Shown here: positions 19,413 to 28,878 of the stretch, piece after piece
How positions within the stretch are numbered: position 1 is the stretch's first letter
How the letters are laid out: every line of letters begins with the position of its first letter
NCBI GenBank assembly: GCA_016182975.1
Contig: JACPFJ010000006.1
Location: 1-64,000 of the forward strand
DNA length: 64,000 nucleotides
Source: Deltaproteobacteria bacterium
GTDB taxonomy: Bacteria > Desulfobacterota > Desulfuromonadia > Geobacterales > Pseudopelobacteraceae
Direction of reading: 5' to 3'
Translations under genes and position numbers: made by a program
The notes under the pieces: generated by a model
What the model was told of the DNA's origin: nothing
What the model saw: the letters and a program-made list of their open reading frames with translations, nothing else
Databases searched by the model: none

Positions 19413-21410
19413 CTAGTAATTCACGAATTCCTGGTCAAATTGGTCGGGGCCGGGTTTATCTCCCAACTGAAGTTTAACGCCGCCATCGACCGCCTTCTTC
19501 TCCGGGGCTGCCGCCGCCTTGCGGCCGATGCGAGCCACCTGCGCATTGTGCCGCGGAATGCGCACGGCGCTGGATGTCTGCCGCATCATGCCGACATCTA
19601 ATTTGAAGAAGCTGATCGTATCTTTCAACTGTTCGGCCTGGCCGGTAAGCTCTTCCGAGGTGGAGGCCATCTCCTCGCTGGCCGAGGCGTTCTGCTGGAT
19701 GACCGAGTCCAACTGCTGGATCGCCTTGTTGATCTGCTCGGCGCCGCTGTCCTGCTCGCGGCTGGAGGCCGAGATCTCCTGGACCAGCTCCGCGGTCTTT
19801 TGAATGTCCGGCAGCATCCTGTCCAGCATCTGGCCGGCCTGCTCCGCTATGGCCACACTGCTGGTGGAAAGCTGACTGATCTCCCCGGCCGCGGCCTGGC
19901 TCCGTTCGGCCAGCTTCCTGACCTCGCTGGCGACCACGGCGAACCCCTTGCCGTGCTCCCCGGCCCGGGCCGCCTCGATGGCGGCGTTCAGGGCCAGCAG
20001 GTTGGTCTGGCGGGCGATCTCCTCGATGATCGAGATCTTGGTGGCGATCTCCTTCATGGCCGAGACGGTGTCGGCCACCGCCTTGCCCCCCTCCCTGGCG
20101 TCGGCGGCGCTTCTGACGGCAATCCGCTCGGTCTGGGAGGAGTTGTCCGCGTTCTGCCGGATGCTGGAGGTCATCTCCTCCATGCTGGAGGAGACCTCCT
20201 CGGCGGATGCCGCCTGCTCGCTGGCGCCCTGGGAGAGCTGTTGGGCCGTGGCGGAGAGCTGCCGGCTGCCGGAGGCCACGCTGTCGGAAACCGTCTTGAC
20301 ATTTGCGATCACATCCCTGAGCTTGGCGACGAGCCGGTTGATGCTTGCCGACAAGGCGCCTATCTCATCCCCGCTCTCATGGTCGATGCTCACCATAAGG
20401 TCGCCGTTCGCCATTTCATCCATTTTTGCGGCGATCTGTGCAGTGGGACGGACCACGGCCCTGTTTATCACCACCACGAAGGCCGCCGCGATGAGGGCGA
20501 ATATGATCAGGATGATAGCGATGTTGAGCCAGAATGATTTCATCCCCGCCGCCAGAAGTTGCGAGGCGTCCTGGGATATCATCAGGACCCCGACAACCTC
20601 ACCGGCGGCATCCTTGAAAGGACCGGCGCCGCTCATGAAATATCCGCTGTCGAGATTCACATCGCTGACCGTAAACCCTTTCAACCCCTTTTCAATGTCC
20701 GTTTTCGCGGTGATCTCCACGGCGCGTTTATCATCGGTGGATTGGAGAACGGAAAACCCTTTGACCTTATCCCCCTTGATTGTCGCCGATTTTTTCTGGA
20801 TGAACTCGTTGGCAAGGAATATGGTGGCATCATTTTTCGTCAGTTCCTTGAACACCGGAAAGATGTGGTCGATCTCCTGGCCGACCTCTATATAGCCGAC
20901 AAGCGCCCCCTTGTAGCTGACCGGCTGAATGGCCCGCAGTGAAAAGAAATACTTGCCCATCTCGATTCCGCTTGCGATCTTGCCTGTTCTTTGGGCCTCT
21001 TTGAAGGTTATGGTCTTTTTATCGTCGCCGAAATCCTTGGGGTTGTGAATCCGGCGTATAATTTTACCGGAAGGCTCGACGAAGTAGAGATGGGTAATCC
21101 TGAATCGTTCCTTGAGCTCGTCGAAGAGCGGTTTGGCCTTTACGTATAGCCCTTCGCCGTCCTTTTTCGACATCAGCTCCAGAAACTCGTCTATCCTGGA
21201 GATGCCGGCGAGGGTCTTGGCCAGGGCCTCGCGGTCACTCTCGATATAGGAGAAAAAGACCTTGTAGGAACTCTCGGCCTTTTCCTCCATGGCGTTCTTC
21301 AACTTGATCTTTTCGCTGCGGTAGTTGATGGCGGCGAAGAGCGCCACCCCGACAATGAACAGGGAAAACAGAACACACAGCAACTTGCCCTTGATGGTTT
21401 TTACTTTCAT
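19413..21410 (-). CDS. Methyl-accepting chemotaxis protein, Cache-type sensor
   Basis: The start is ATG 21410 because AAGGAGG lies 9 bp upstream; a longer frame from 21488 has no support. The 665-residue receptor has TM1 (about residues 9-28), a periplasmic Cache-like sensor of about 270 residues ([32 protein letters not shown]), TM2, HAMP, and a cytoplasmic signalling domain with the hairpin tip [21 protein letters not shown]. It ends in EFVNY, like the other two receptors here. A dCache_3-like fold is my best guess. It is the last of three tandem receptor genes, and the cheW fragment lies just upstream. Confidence 0.92.
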   Translation of the reverse strand: MKVKTIKGKLLCVLFSLFIVGVALFAAINYRSEKIKLKNAMEEKAESSYKVFFSYIESDREALAKTLAGISRIDEFLELMSKKDGEGLYVKAKPLFDELKERFRITHLYFVEPSGKIIRRIHNPKDFGDDKKTITFKEAQRTGKIASGIEMGKYFFSLRAIQPVSYKGALVGYIEVGQEIDHIFPVFKELTKNDATIFLANEFIQKKSATIKGDKVKGFSVLQSTDDKRAVEITAKTDIEKGLKGFTVSDVNLDSGYFMSGAGPFKDAAGEVVGVLMISQDASQLLAAGMKSFWLNIAIILIIFALIAAAFVVVINRAVVRPTAQIAAKMDEMANGDLMVSIDHESGDEIGALSASINRLVAKLRDVIANVKTVSDSVASGSRQLSATAQQLSQGASEQAASAEEVSSSMEEMTSSIRQNADNSSQTERIAVRSAADAREGGKAVADTVSAMKEIATKISIIEEIARQTNLLALNAAIEAARAGEHGKGFAVVASEVRKLAERSQAAAGEISQLSTSSVAIAEQAGQMLDRMLPDIQKTAELVQEISASSREQDSGAEQINKAIQQLDSVIQQNASASEEMASTSEELTGQAEQLKDTISFFKLDVGMMRQTSSAVRIPRHNAQVARIGRKAAAAPEKKAVDGGVKLQLGDKPGPDQFDQEFVNY

Positions 21411-21487
21411 GGCCGATCCTCCTTTTTGGCTTTGATCATATCGTCCGTTGCCGCAAGCACCGTCTGAGCAGGCTGAACACCCCGTCA

Positions 21488-21562
21488 TTAAGACACAAAG
21501 ATCTCCTCCTCCAGCTTGAAGGTCAGGTACTGGGTCGTTTCCGTAATTTGCGCGACGCTCAT
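21488..21562 (-). pseudogene. Truncated cheW (24 codons)
   Basis: Starting at ATG 21562, the first 22 residues ([20 protein letters not shown] then IF) are identical to the intact CheW at 23643-24131. The frame then diverges to VS and ends in TAA. It lies 10 bp after the stop of the NIT-type MCP, the same place the intact cheW holds after the 4HB-type MCP. This is a remnant of a tandem [mcp-cheW] duplication that lost most of the second cheW. Confidence 0.9.
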
Positions 21563-21571
21563 GGCCACCTC

Positions 21572-23617
21572 CTAGTAATTCACGAATTCTTCGTCGATGT
21601 GGTCAGCATCGGATCTGTCAGCCAACCGGATACGGACACCTTCGCCGCCCGTCTTCTTCTCATGGCCGCCCCCGCCCTTGAGGGGGATGCGGACCGCCCC
21701 TGCCTTGTGCCTGCTTGAGCGTTGGGGAGGCAATGACTGCCTGACGCCGCTTTCGTCCATCCTGAAGAAGTCGATGGTATCCTTGAGTTGCTCGGCCTGG
21801 CCGGAGAGTTCCTCCGAAGTGGAGGCCATCTCCTCCGAGGAGGAGGCGTTTTGCTGGATGACCTGGTCCAGTTGCTGGATGGCCTGGTTGATCTGCTCGG
21901 TTCCGATGGTCTGTTCCCGGCTTGCGGCGATGATCTCCTGCACCAGGTCGGCGGTCCTTCGGATGTCCGGCACCATCCTGTCGAGCATCTTCCCGGCTGT
22001 CTCGGCAATCTGCACGCTGCGGGTGGAAAGCACGCTGATCTCTCCGGCCGCGGCCTGGCTCCGTTCGGCCAGCTTGCGCACCTCGGAGGCCACTACCGCG
22101 AAACCCTTGCCGTGCTCCCCGGCCCTGGCCGCCTCGATGGCGGCGTTCAGCGCCAGGAGGTTGGTCTGGCGGGCGATCTCCTCGATGAAGCCGATTTTGG
22201 CGGCGATCTCCTTCATGGCCGAGACCGTCTCCGTGACCGCCTTGCCTCCTTCCTCCGCATTGGCCGCCGACTGGATCGCTATCTTTCCGGTCTCTTGCGC
22301 ATTGTCGGCATTCTGGCGAATGCTGGCCGCGATCTGCTCCATGCTCGCCGATACCTCCTCGGCGGCCGACGCCTGTTCGGTTGCCCCCTGCGAAAGCTGC
22401 TGGGATGCGGCGGAGAGTTGCTGACTGCCGGCGGTCACGTTTCCGGCCGCGGTTTGAACGTCGCCGATGACTACCTTCAGCCGCTCCACCATGTTCTTCA
22501 TGGCGGCATATATCCCGATTTCCGTTTTGCGGCCGGAGGCCATGGAGATGGTCAGGTCACCGGCAGCCAGCCTGTCGGCAATGGCCGCAATGACGCCGGG
22601 TTCATCCCCCAGCTGCCTGAGAATCGAGCGCAACAGCGTAATGCCCAACCCCAGCGATATCGCAACGAGAAGCACCGTCAAAACGGCACTGAACACCAGG
22701 GCAGCCTTGCTCTTTCCTTCGTACATATCCGCGGTTTTTATGAGGTGCGCGCAAAGCCTGTCCTCCACCTCTTTCATGGCGTCGATCTTCTCGGTTATGG
22801 TGGCGAACCAGGCCTCGGGCGCTACGCCAAAACCGCCTTGGGTTCCCTTCGCAAGCGCGATTGCGCGCATCTCTTCCACCTTTTTTGCAGCGGCGGAGCT
22901 CAGCTTTTCACGGGTGAAATCCGTCTGTTCCTTTGTTGCGTACTTGTCGAAAAACCCCAGAAAGGATTCCTGGGCGGACACGATCTTCAGGAATCGCTGA
23001 AATGACTCATCATCGAAGCGATCCGCGCTGAACACGGCGTTCAGGGTGGCCCGCTCGCGTCCCGCATATTCCTTGGTGCTGACAAAGGCAAGCATAGCCG
23101 TGGCGTCGCCCGCCAGATCGGCGTTGGAGGTCATGCGCCCGGCGGCGCCGATCACATCCAGGTAGGCGGCAATCAGACCGCTGTAGTATGAGAAGGACTC
23201 TTTTCCCTCCAGCTTCAGGGCGTCCGCGGCCGAGCGTGTCCCGGCCAGCTTGTTCAGGGCTCCTGTCGCCGTCTCCAGTGCGGGCTTGACCAACTCGACG
23301 GCGGCTTTGTCCGAGGTAAGGGAGTCTGTGAGGCGCTTTATGGCAGCCGAGGTTTCCTCCCGCTGTTTGGAAAGCTCGGACCTGTATCGCTCACCCCTGG
23401 ATGCGATCAAGCCGGCTGTCATGCCCCGTTCCTTCTGCAGTTCATGGATCAGCCCACCGGCAGAAACCGCCAGGGCGGAGAGGGATTTGGTGCGCTTCAT
23501 GTCCCGCACGGCGCTCATCTTTTCGTTCACGTCGAGGATGGAGAAAAAGAGGAGCCCCAGGATGGCCGGAGTCAGCATCAGCAGGAGTTTGTGACTGATT
23601 TTCATGATATTGAACAT
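21572..23617 (-). CDS. Methyl-accepting chemotaxis protein with NIT sensor domain
   Basis: This 681-residue receptor has TM1 near residues 9-27, then a helical periplasmic region matching the NIT (nitrate/nitrite-sensing) family. Its hallmarks are [18 protein letters not shown] and later [20 protein letters not shown]2 (about 310-330), HAMP, a signalling domain with [18 protein letters not shown], and a C-terminal EFVNY follow. The start ATG has AAGGAGCG upstream. The signalling half is nearly the same as in the two neighbouring receptors, while the sensor halves differ. NIT domains of characterised proteins sense nitrate or nitrite, but that ligand is only an inference here. Confidence 0.92.
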   Translation of the reverse strand: MFNIMKISHKLLLMLTPAILGLLFFSILDVNEKMSAVRDMKRTKSLSALAVSAGGLIHELQKERGMTAGLIASRGERYRSELSKQREETSAAIKRLTDSLTSDKAAVELVKPALETATGALNKLAGTRSAADALKLEGKESFSYYSGLIAAYLDVIGAAGRMTSNADLAGDATAMLAFVSTKEYAGRERATLNAVFSADRFDDESFQRFLKIVSAQESFLGFFDKYATKEQTDFTREKLSSAAAKKVEEMRAIALAKGTQGGFGVAPEAWFATITEKIDAMKEVEDRLCAHLIKTADMYEGKSKAALVFSAVLTVLLVAISLGLGITLLRSILRQLGDEPGVIAAIADRLAAGDLTISMASGRKTEIGIYAAMKNMVERLKVVIGDVQTAAGNVTAGSQQLSAASQQLSQGATEQASAAEEVSASMEQIAASIRQNADNAQETGKIAIQSAANAEEGGKAVTETVSAMKEIAAKIGFIEEIARQTNLLALNAAIEAARAGEHGKGFAVVASEVRKLAERSQAAAGEISVLSTRSVQIAETAGKMLDRMVPDIRRTADLVQEIIAASREQTIGTEQINQAIQQLDQVIQQNASSSEEMASTSEELSGQAEQLKDTIDFFRMDESGVRQSLPPQRSSRHKAGAVRIPLKGGGGHEKKTGGEGVRIRLADRSDADHIDEEFVNY

Positions 23618-23642
23618 TGTGATCGCTCCTTTTTCTGGTGTA

Positions 23643-24131
23643 TTACTCCGTTTCCCCCGCCGTAACCGATGCCAGCTCGTCGCTGGAAAATACCCGGTCG
23701 ATATCCAGGATCATCACGAAACAGCCGTCGTGTTTTCCCATACCCCTGATAAAATCCGTGTTGAGTTGCGTGCCGATGCGGGGTACTGCCTCGATCTGGC
23801 CCGGCTCCATCTCGTTCACCTCCTGCACCGAGTCGGCCAGTGCCCCCAGCAGGATGGTCTCATCATCCATGCCCACCTCCGCCACGATGATGCAGGTATT
23901 GATGGTCTGCTCCGTTTCCGTCATCCCGAACTTCAGGCGCAAGTCGATCACCGGCACCACGCTGCCCCGCAGGTTGATGACACCCCGCATGAAATCGGGG
24001 GTCCGGGGCACCTTGGTGACCGTGGTGTATTCCAGGATTTCGCGGACCTTGGCAACGTCGAGGGCAAAGATTTCCTCCTCCAGTTTGAATGTAAGGTACT
24101 GGGTCGTTTCCGTAATTTGCGCGACGCTCAT
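23643..24131 (-). CDS. cheW: CheW-like chemotaxis coupling protein
   Basis: This 162-residue protein consists of one CheW domain: [22 protein letters not shown] at the start, then [27 protein letters not shown]. CheW links receptors to the CheA kinase. It lies 10 bp after the 4HB-type MCP and 25 bp before the NIT-type MCP, so the three are surely co-transcribed. No cheA, cheR, cheB or cheY is in this window, so these receptors must use an array encoded elsewhere. Confidence 0.95.
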   Translation of the reverse strand: MSVAQITETTQYLTFKLEEEIFALDVAKVREILEYTTVTKVPRTPDFMRGVINLRGSVVPVIDLRLKFGMTETEQTINTCIIVAEVGMDDETILLGALADSVQEVNEMEPGQIEAVPRIGTQLNTDFIRGMGKHDGCFVMILDIDRVFSSDELASVTAGETE

Positions 24132-24141
24132 GGGCTCCCTC

Positions 24142-25809
24142 CTAGTAATTCACGAATTCCTGGTCTAATTGATCGGGGTCGGGGCTGTCTCTCAACTGGA
24201 GGTGAACGCCGCCTTCGACCACCTTCTTCTCCGCAACTCCCGCCATCTTGCGATTGATGCGGGTCGCCTGAGCCTTGTGTCGCGGAAGGCGTACAGGCTG
24301 CCGCATCATCATGACGGCATCAATATTGAAGAAGCTGATCGTGTCTTTCAACTGTTCCGCCTGACCGGAGAGCTCTTCCGAGGTGGAAGCCATCTCCTCA
24401 CTGGCTGAGGCGTTCTGCTGGATGACCGAGTCCAGTTGCTGGATCGCCTTGTTGATCTGCTCGGCGCCGCTGTCCTGCTCGCGGCTGGAGGCCGAGATCT
24501 CCTGGACCAGCTCGGCGGTCTTTTGAATGTCCGGCACCATCCTGGAGAGCATCTCGCCGGCTGATTCGGCCACCTGCACGCTGCGGCCAGAGAGTGTACT
24601 GATCTCCCCGGCCGCGGCCTGGCTACGTTCGGCCAGCTTCCTCACCTCGCTGGCGACAACGGCAAAACCCTTGCCGTGCTCCCCGGCCCTGGCCGCCTCG
24701 ATGGCGGCGTTCAGCGCCAAAAGGTTAGTCTGGCGGGCGATCTCCTCGATGATGCTGATCTTGGTGGCGATCTCCTTCATGGCCGAGACCGTCTCAATGA
24801 CCGCCTTGCCACCTTCCCTGGCGTCGGCGGCGCTCTTGTTGGCGATCTTCTCGGTCTGGCCGGAGTTGTCGGCGTTCTGCTTGATGCTGGAGGTCATCTC
24901 CTCCATGGAGGAGGAAACCTCTTCGGCACTGGCGGCCTGCTCGGTGGCGCCCTGGGAGAGCTGCTGGGCCGTGGCCGAGAGTTGCCGACTGCCCGATGCC
25001 ACATTGTCGGCGGCGCTGATCACGTCACCTACAACCTGCTTCAGTTTCTCCACCATGTTCCGGATCGCCCCCAGCAACTGGCCGGTCTCGTCCTTGCTCC
25101 TGACCTCGACGTTCACGGTCAGATCGCCGCCGGCCAGACTGTTGGCGACACCAACCGCCTCATTGAGCGGACGCACGATACCGCGGGTCGTGAAGAAGGC
25201 AATCCCGATGGCACTCAGAATTGCCGCACTGCCAAGCACCAGCATGATCGTGATCAGCTTGCCCACCTCCTTGACCGTATCGAGCGAATTCAACTTGGCC
25301 TCATCAGTCTGGCCCTTCTGAAGTTTCTCGACCAGGACCGTCAGTGCCTCGCGCGTGCGGTCGAACTCATCCATTACCTTGTTGCCCGCCTCCATTCCCT
25401 GACTGATGTAGACATTGGCCGTGCGCCTGCCGAATTCATGGTAGCGGTCGAATGCCGCGCCAAGCTCTTCAACCTCCTTGACTCCTTTGGCATCGTTTTC
25501 TTTCCTGAACATCTCATGAAAGACCGCAAGGGACTCCTTGAACTGTTTTGCGGCCTTCTCGGCCTCCTTGAACCCCTCGGGCCGATGGGTCGCCGCCACA
25601 TCCGTCAAAACCTCACCAAGCTCCACCAGGGCGATATCCATCTCATAGGCGGCCATAAGCGACGGGATGGATTCCACTGCAACCTGTTTCGATTCGCGCT
25701 CGATCTGCCTTAGCTTTACGAACGAAATCGCCACCGTCACCACAAAAATGGCCAAAACCAGACCAAACCCCAATCCCAAACGTGTTCCGATCATCATATT
25801 CTTGAGCAT
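24142..25809 (-). CDS. Methyl-accepting chemotaxis protein, four-helix-bundle sensor
   Basis: ATG 25809 ([16 protein letters not shown]) is the better start, with AAAGGGGGC upstream; the longer frame from 25845 lacks a ribosome site. The 555-residue receptor has TM1 (about residues 8-30), a helical periplasmic domain of about 150 residues resembling 4HB_MCP ([19 protein letters not shown]), TM2, HAMP, a signalling domain with [18 protein letters not shown], and the tail EFVNY. It is the promoter-proximal gene of the mcp-cheW-mcp-(cheW')-mcp series. The ligand cannot be deduced. Confidence 0.92.
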   Translation of the reverse strand: MLKNMMIGTRLGLGFGLVLAIFVVTVAISFVKLRQIERESKQVAVESIPSLMAAYEMDIALVELGEVLTDVAATHRPEGFKEAEKAAKQFKESLAVFHEMFRKENDAKGVKEVEELGAAFDRYHEFGRRTANVYISQGMEAGNKVMDEFDRTREALTVLVEKLQKGQTDEAKLNSLDTVKEVGKLITIMLVLGSAAILSAIGIAFFTTRGIVRPLNEAVGVANSLAGGDLTVNVEVRSKDETGQLLGAIRNMVEKLKQVVGDVISAADNVASGSRQLSATAQQLSQGATEQAASAEEVSSSMEEMTSSIKQNADNSGQTEKIANKSAADAREGGKAVIETVSAMKEIATKISIIEEIARQTNLLALNAAIEAARAGEHGKGFAVVASEVRKLAERSQAAAGEISTLSGRSVQVAESAGEMLSRMVPDIQKTAELVQEISASSREQDSGAEQINKAIQQLDSVIQQNASASEEMASTSEELSGQAEQLKDTISFFNIDAVMMMRQPVRLPRHKAQATRINRKMAGVAEKKVVEGGVHLQLRDSPDPDQLDQEFVNY

Positions 25810-25856
25810 GGCGAGAGCCCCCTTTCGTTTATAGATAGTGTCCAATCATCATATTC

Positions 25857-25937
25857 TCAATATGCCGCCAACATCCCATGAAGCACAGGCGCACTGCATG
25901 CCGAATGGGTCTGATCGGAAAGTGTTTCATCGTCCAT
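25857..25937 (-). CDS. Possible 26-residue leader peptide upstream of the MCP
   Basis: ATG 25937 is preceded by a strong AGGGAGGTGA and overlaps the end of the HD-GYP gene by sequence context only (its stop is at 25941). The frame encodes MDDETLSDQTHSACSAPVLHG and a short tail, then TGA 48 bp before the MCP start. There is no homology that I can recognise. The ribosome site is the only support, so it may be a leader peptide or chance. Confidence 0.25.
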   Translation of the reverse strand: MDDETLSDQTHSACSAPVLHGMLAAY

Positions 25938-25940
25938 CAT

Positions 25941-27899
25941 TCACCTCCCTCTCTCATTTGGCTGCTTGCCCTGGAAGATCAATGTAGAAAACATCTTCAC
26001 TATCGCCGGATCAAAGCTGGCGCCGGACTCGTTAAGTATGTATTCCCGTGCCTTTTCGGCCGGCCAGGCGGGGCGGTAGGGACGATCCGAACACAAGGCG
26101 TCCCATACGTCCACAATCGTGAAGATACGGGCCGCCAGGGGTATCACCTCGCCTTTCAAACCACGCGGATATCCGCTGCCATTCCATTTTTCATGATGGT
26201 AATAGGGGATATCCAAGGCCGGTCGCAGAAACTCGATCGGTGAGAGGATGCTGAAGGCGATCTCGGTATGCCGCTTCATGATCTCGAACTCCTCGTCGGT
26301 CAGTTTGCCCGGTTTCAGCAGAATACCGTCGGGAACTCCCAGTTTGCCGATGTCATGGAGCAATGCGCCGCGACGGATATGGGCCAGCTTATCCTTGCCG
26401 ATACCCATTGCCTGGGCAAGACGGATAGTCAGGTCCGTCACCCGCTGACTGTGCCCTTCCGTCTCCATGTCACGGAAATCAAGTGCGCGCGACCATCCCA
26501 CTATGGTGGTGTCATAGGCAAGCAGGAGTTCACTGTGGGACCTCTGCACACTGTCATACAGTTCCGCATTCTCCAGGGCGATGGCGGCCTGTCCGGCCAG
26601 TGCCTCCACAAAATCGAGCCACTCCTGGTCGGGATTGAGCGGAGCCCGGTGAAATATCTCAAGAACCCCCTTGACCTGTCCCTTTGCAATGAGCGGAATC
26701 CCAATGAACGCCTTGAAACCCTCCTGTTCAATGAGCGTTTTCGGAGTAGCAGCCTCTTCAAAGGAATCGATAATGCAAAAAAAGCGATTGTCGTGTCCCC
26801 AGGTGCTGCAACCTTTGAAGCTATCGGCGAGGCGGACAGGGGTGAAGCATGCTTGTTCGGTGGCAAAGCCCAGTCCCGATGCATATTCGAGCATCAGGCT
26901 GTGAGGATCTAGCAGGAACACACAGGCAGCATCGATATTCAATTGCATCAACGTCTCACGCATGAACACGTTCAGGGTGATGCCCAGATCGAGGCTGCCG
27001 CTGATTGCCTGGTCGATGTTGTGCAGGGCGGCCAGATTACCCATATGCCGTTTGAGCTTTTCCTCCGCCAGTTTGCGCCCGGTTATGTCGGCGATGATGC
27101 CGTCGTAGGAGAGGAGGGCGCCCTCCATATCAAGGGAGGGAACAAGGGTATTCTTGACCCAGCGTATCGACCCGTCCTTATGGAATATACGGTGTTCGAA
27201 ATCCAGGTTTGCGGGCGCAGTCAACATACGTTGCGTCATGCCCATGACCATGGGCCTGTCATCCGGGTGCACCACCCTGTTCCAGAGATCGGGGGCGGCA
27301 ACAAACTCCTCGCCGGTAAAGCCGGTTACCTTCACGCATCCGGGACGATGTACGGTCTCTACGGGCATGCCTCCTTCGACAGAGACGGTATAGACATAAC
27401 TGGTCACCGATTCCAGGAGTCTCTGATAACGCTCTCTCCCCTCACTGAGATCCCGAGTCTGGGCTTGTACCCGCTCCTCCAGCTGTTCGCGGTAACGACG
27501 GTTTTCGGCCTGCAGCCGAAGACGTTCAAGAGTGCGTCTGATGGTGAGCTCCAGAACTTCTTCGTCGAAGGGTTTGATCAGATAATCCCAGGCCCCCCGG
27601 CGGACCGCCTCTATGCCGATCGGCAACGTCCCTTTCCCCGAGATAACGATGACCGGTACGTTTATATATTTGATGTTCAATTCGGCGATAAAGGTCAATC
27701 CGTCCATTTCAGGCATTTCCAGATCGGTCAGGACGATATCCGGCCTCTCGCGATCGAATACCTCCAGACCTTCCCTGCCATGAGCCGCATCGAAGACACG
27801 ATAATCCGTATTCTCCAGGATGGACCGCAGGTATGTGCGGACCGATTCCGAGTCATCGACAATAAGTACTGATATCGGATCATTCATTGGTTTGCCCAT
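25941..27899 (-). CDS. Response regulator with PAS, GAF and HD-GYP domains
   Basis: This 652-residue protein has a receiver (about residues 5-120, acceptor Asp in IVLTDLEMPEMDG), a coiled linker, a PAS domain (155-280), a GAF domain (300-450) and an HD-GYP domain. The latter has HDIGKLGVPDGILLKPGKL and the HHEKWNGSGYPRG signature, so the HD-GYP core is intact. HD-GYP proteins hydrolyse cyclic-di-GMP. The receiver suggests that the activity is switched by phosphorylation. An alternative ATG at 27887 (MNDPISVLIVDD) is equally likely. It precedes the chemoreceptor genes on the same strand. Confidence 0.92.
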   Translation of the reverse strand: MGKPMNDPISVLIVDDSESVRTYLRSILENTDYRVFDAAHGREGLEVFDRERPDIVLTDLEMPEMDGLTFIAELNIKYINVPVIVISGKGTLPIGIEAVRRGAWDYLIKPFDEEVLELTIRRTLERLRLQAENRRYREQLEERVQAQTRDLSEGRERYQRLLESVTSYVYTVSVEGGMPVETVHRPGCVKVTGFTGEEFVAAPDLWNRVVHPDDRPMVMGMTQRMLTAPANLDFEHRIFHKDGSIRWVKNTLVPSLDMEGALLSYDGIIADITGRKLAEEKLKRHMGNLAALHNIDQAISGSLDLGITLNVFMRETLMQLNIDAACVFLLDPHSLMLEYASGLGFATEQACFTPVRLADSFKGCSTWGHDNRFFCIIDSFEEAATPKTLIEQEGFKAFIGIPLIAKGQVKGVLEIFHRAPLNPDQEWLDFVEALAGQAAIALENAELYDSVQRSHSELLLAYDTTIVGWSRALDFRDMETEGHSQRVTDLTIRLAQAMGIGKDKLAHIRRGALLHDIGKLGVPDGILLKPGKLTDEEFEIMKRHTEIAFSILSPIEFLRPALDIPYYHHEKWNGSGYPRGLKGEVIPLAARIFTIVDVWDALCSDRPYRPAWPAEKAREYILNESGASFDPAIVKMFSTLIFQGKQPNERGR

Positions 27900-27992
27900 T
27901 GAAGTGGTTTATCGGCCCGCCAATCCCGCACGTGCATTAGATTAAACCTCACAAAAAATTGTTTACAATGATGGCATTGTGCCGACAGGCGC

Positions 27993-28079
27993 GTAGGAAA
28001 GGGATTACAAGCGCCTATGGGAAAAATCCGAATATTTACGCTGACAGCCGGATTGCGGTTTGTAGGAAAGGGGATATAC
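27993..28079. promoter_or_regulatory. Paired GTAGGAAAGG motifs upstream of the LuxR-type regulator gene
   Basis: GTAGGAAAGGGATTAC (27993-28008) and GTAGGAAAGGGGATATAC (28062-28079) are direct repeats 69 bp apart in the 240-bp gap before the regulator gene. TAGGAAA is the complement of the TTTCCTA heptamer bound by BvgA-type NarL-family regulators. They are candidate sites for the regulator encoded downstream. Confidence 0.4.
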
Positions 28080-28139
28080 TTCTGAAGTTCAAAATGGCGC
28101 TTCGCGACTCCATCAATAGTCAACAATGGAGCTGATGGG

Positions 28140-28799
28140 ATGAAGATACTTATCGTGGATGACCATGCCGTGGTGCGGGCCGGCACCCGTCTTCTATTGC
28201 GTGGGATCGGGGATGAGGCGCTCTTCGATGAGGCCGGAGGTGGTCGCGAGGCCCTGCGGAAGGTTCGCGACAATGACTACGATGTGGTTCTGCTCGACCT
28301 GACGTTACCCGATATGAGCGGATACGAGGTGCTGGAGGGGATCAAGCGGGAAAAACCGAGCCTTCCCGTTGTCGTAGTCAGCCTGCATGGAGAGAAACAG
28401 TACGTCCTCAGGGCCTACTCCCTGGGGGCCGATGGTTACGTCAGCAAGGATGACGCGCCGTCAGATTTCATCCGGGCCATGAAAAGGGTAGTGCGGGGGG
28501 GTAAGTATGTCAGCGAACATCTCATGGATGAAGTGGTATCGGGGCTGAGTATCGGCAACATCGCCGAAAGGGCTCTGCCGAACACTAAGGCCCTTTCCAG
28601 GCGGGAAAAACAGGTCGCCGGGATGCTGGCTTCCGGGGCAACAAACAAGGAAGCAGCCTGGCAGCTTTCAATAAGCGTGAAGACGGTCAGCACGTACAAG
28701 GCCAGGATCCTCAACAAGTTGAACCTCAAGAACCTGGCCGAACTCGTCAGATACGTGCTTGCCGACAACAACCCGAATCAGGTAGAGGGCGGCAATTGA
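28140..28799 (+). CDS. LuxR/NarL-family response regulator
   Basis: This 219-residue protein has a receiver domain (residues 1-120; Asp in DVVLLDLTLPDMSG) and a C-terminal LuxR-type helix-turn-helix (LSRREKQVAGMLASGATNKEAAWQLSISVKTVSTYKARILNKL). GGAG lies 8 bp before ATG. It is divergent from the HD-GYP gene and has no adjacent kinase on its own strand, so its partner may be one of the orphan kinases in this region. A strong terminator follows. Confidence 0.93.
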   Translation: MKILIVDDHAVVRAGTRLLLRGIGDEALFDEAGGGREALRKVRDNDYDVVLLDLTLPDMSGYEVLEGIKREKPSLPVVVVSLHGEKQYVLRAYSLGADGYVSKDDAPSDFIRAMKRVVRGGKYVSEHLMDEVVSGLSIGNIAERALPNTKALSRREKQVAGMLASGATNKEAAWQLSISVKTVSTYKARILNKLNLKNLAELVRYVLADNNPNQVEGGN

Positions 28800-28826
28800 C
28801 CTGTGATTGTTGACAGGGCAAGAATG

Positions 28827-28856
28827 CAAGAAGGGCGGCCATTAGCCGCCCTTCTT
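28827..28856. terminator. Bidirectional rho-independent terminator
   Basis: The stem CAAGAAGGGCGGC / GCCGCCCTTCTTG closes a 4-5 nt loop, with T-rich sequence on the + side. It sits between the convergent LuxR-type regulator and leuA genes. Confidence 0.85.
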
Positions 28857-28878
28857 GTTTCCACGGAAGATATTCCCG

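Noticed and set aside
21411-21488. 26-residue N-terminal extension of the Cache-type MCP
   Set aside because: It lacks a ribosome site and precedes the true TM1; ATG 21410 has AAGGAGG.
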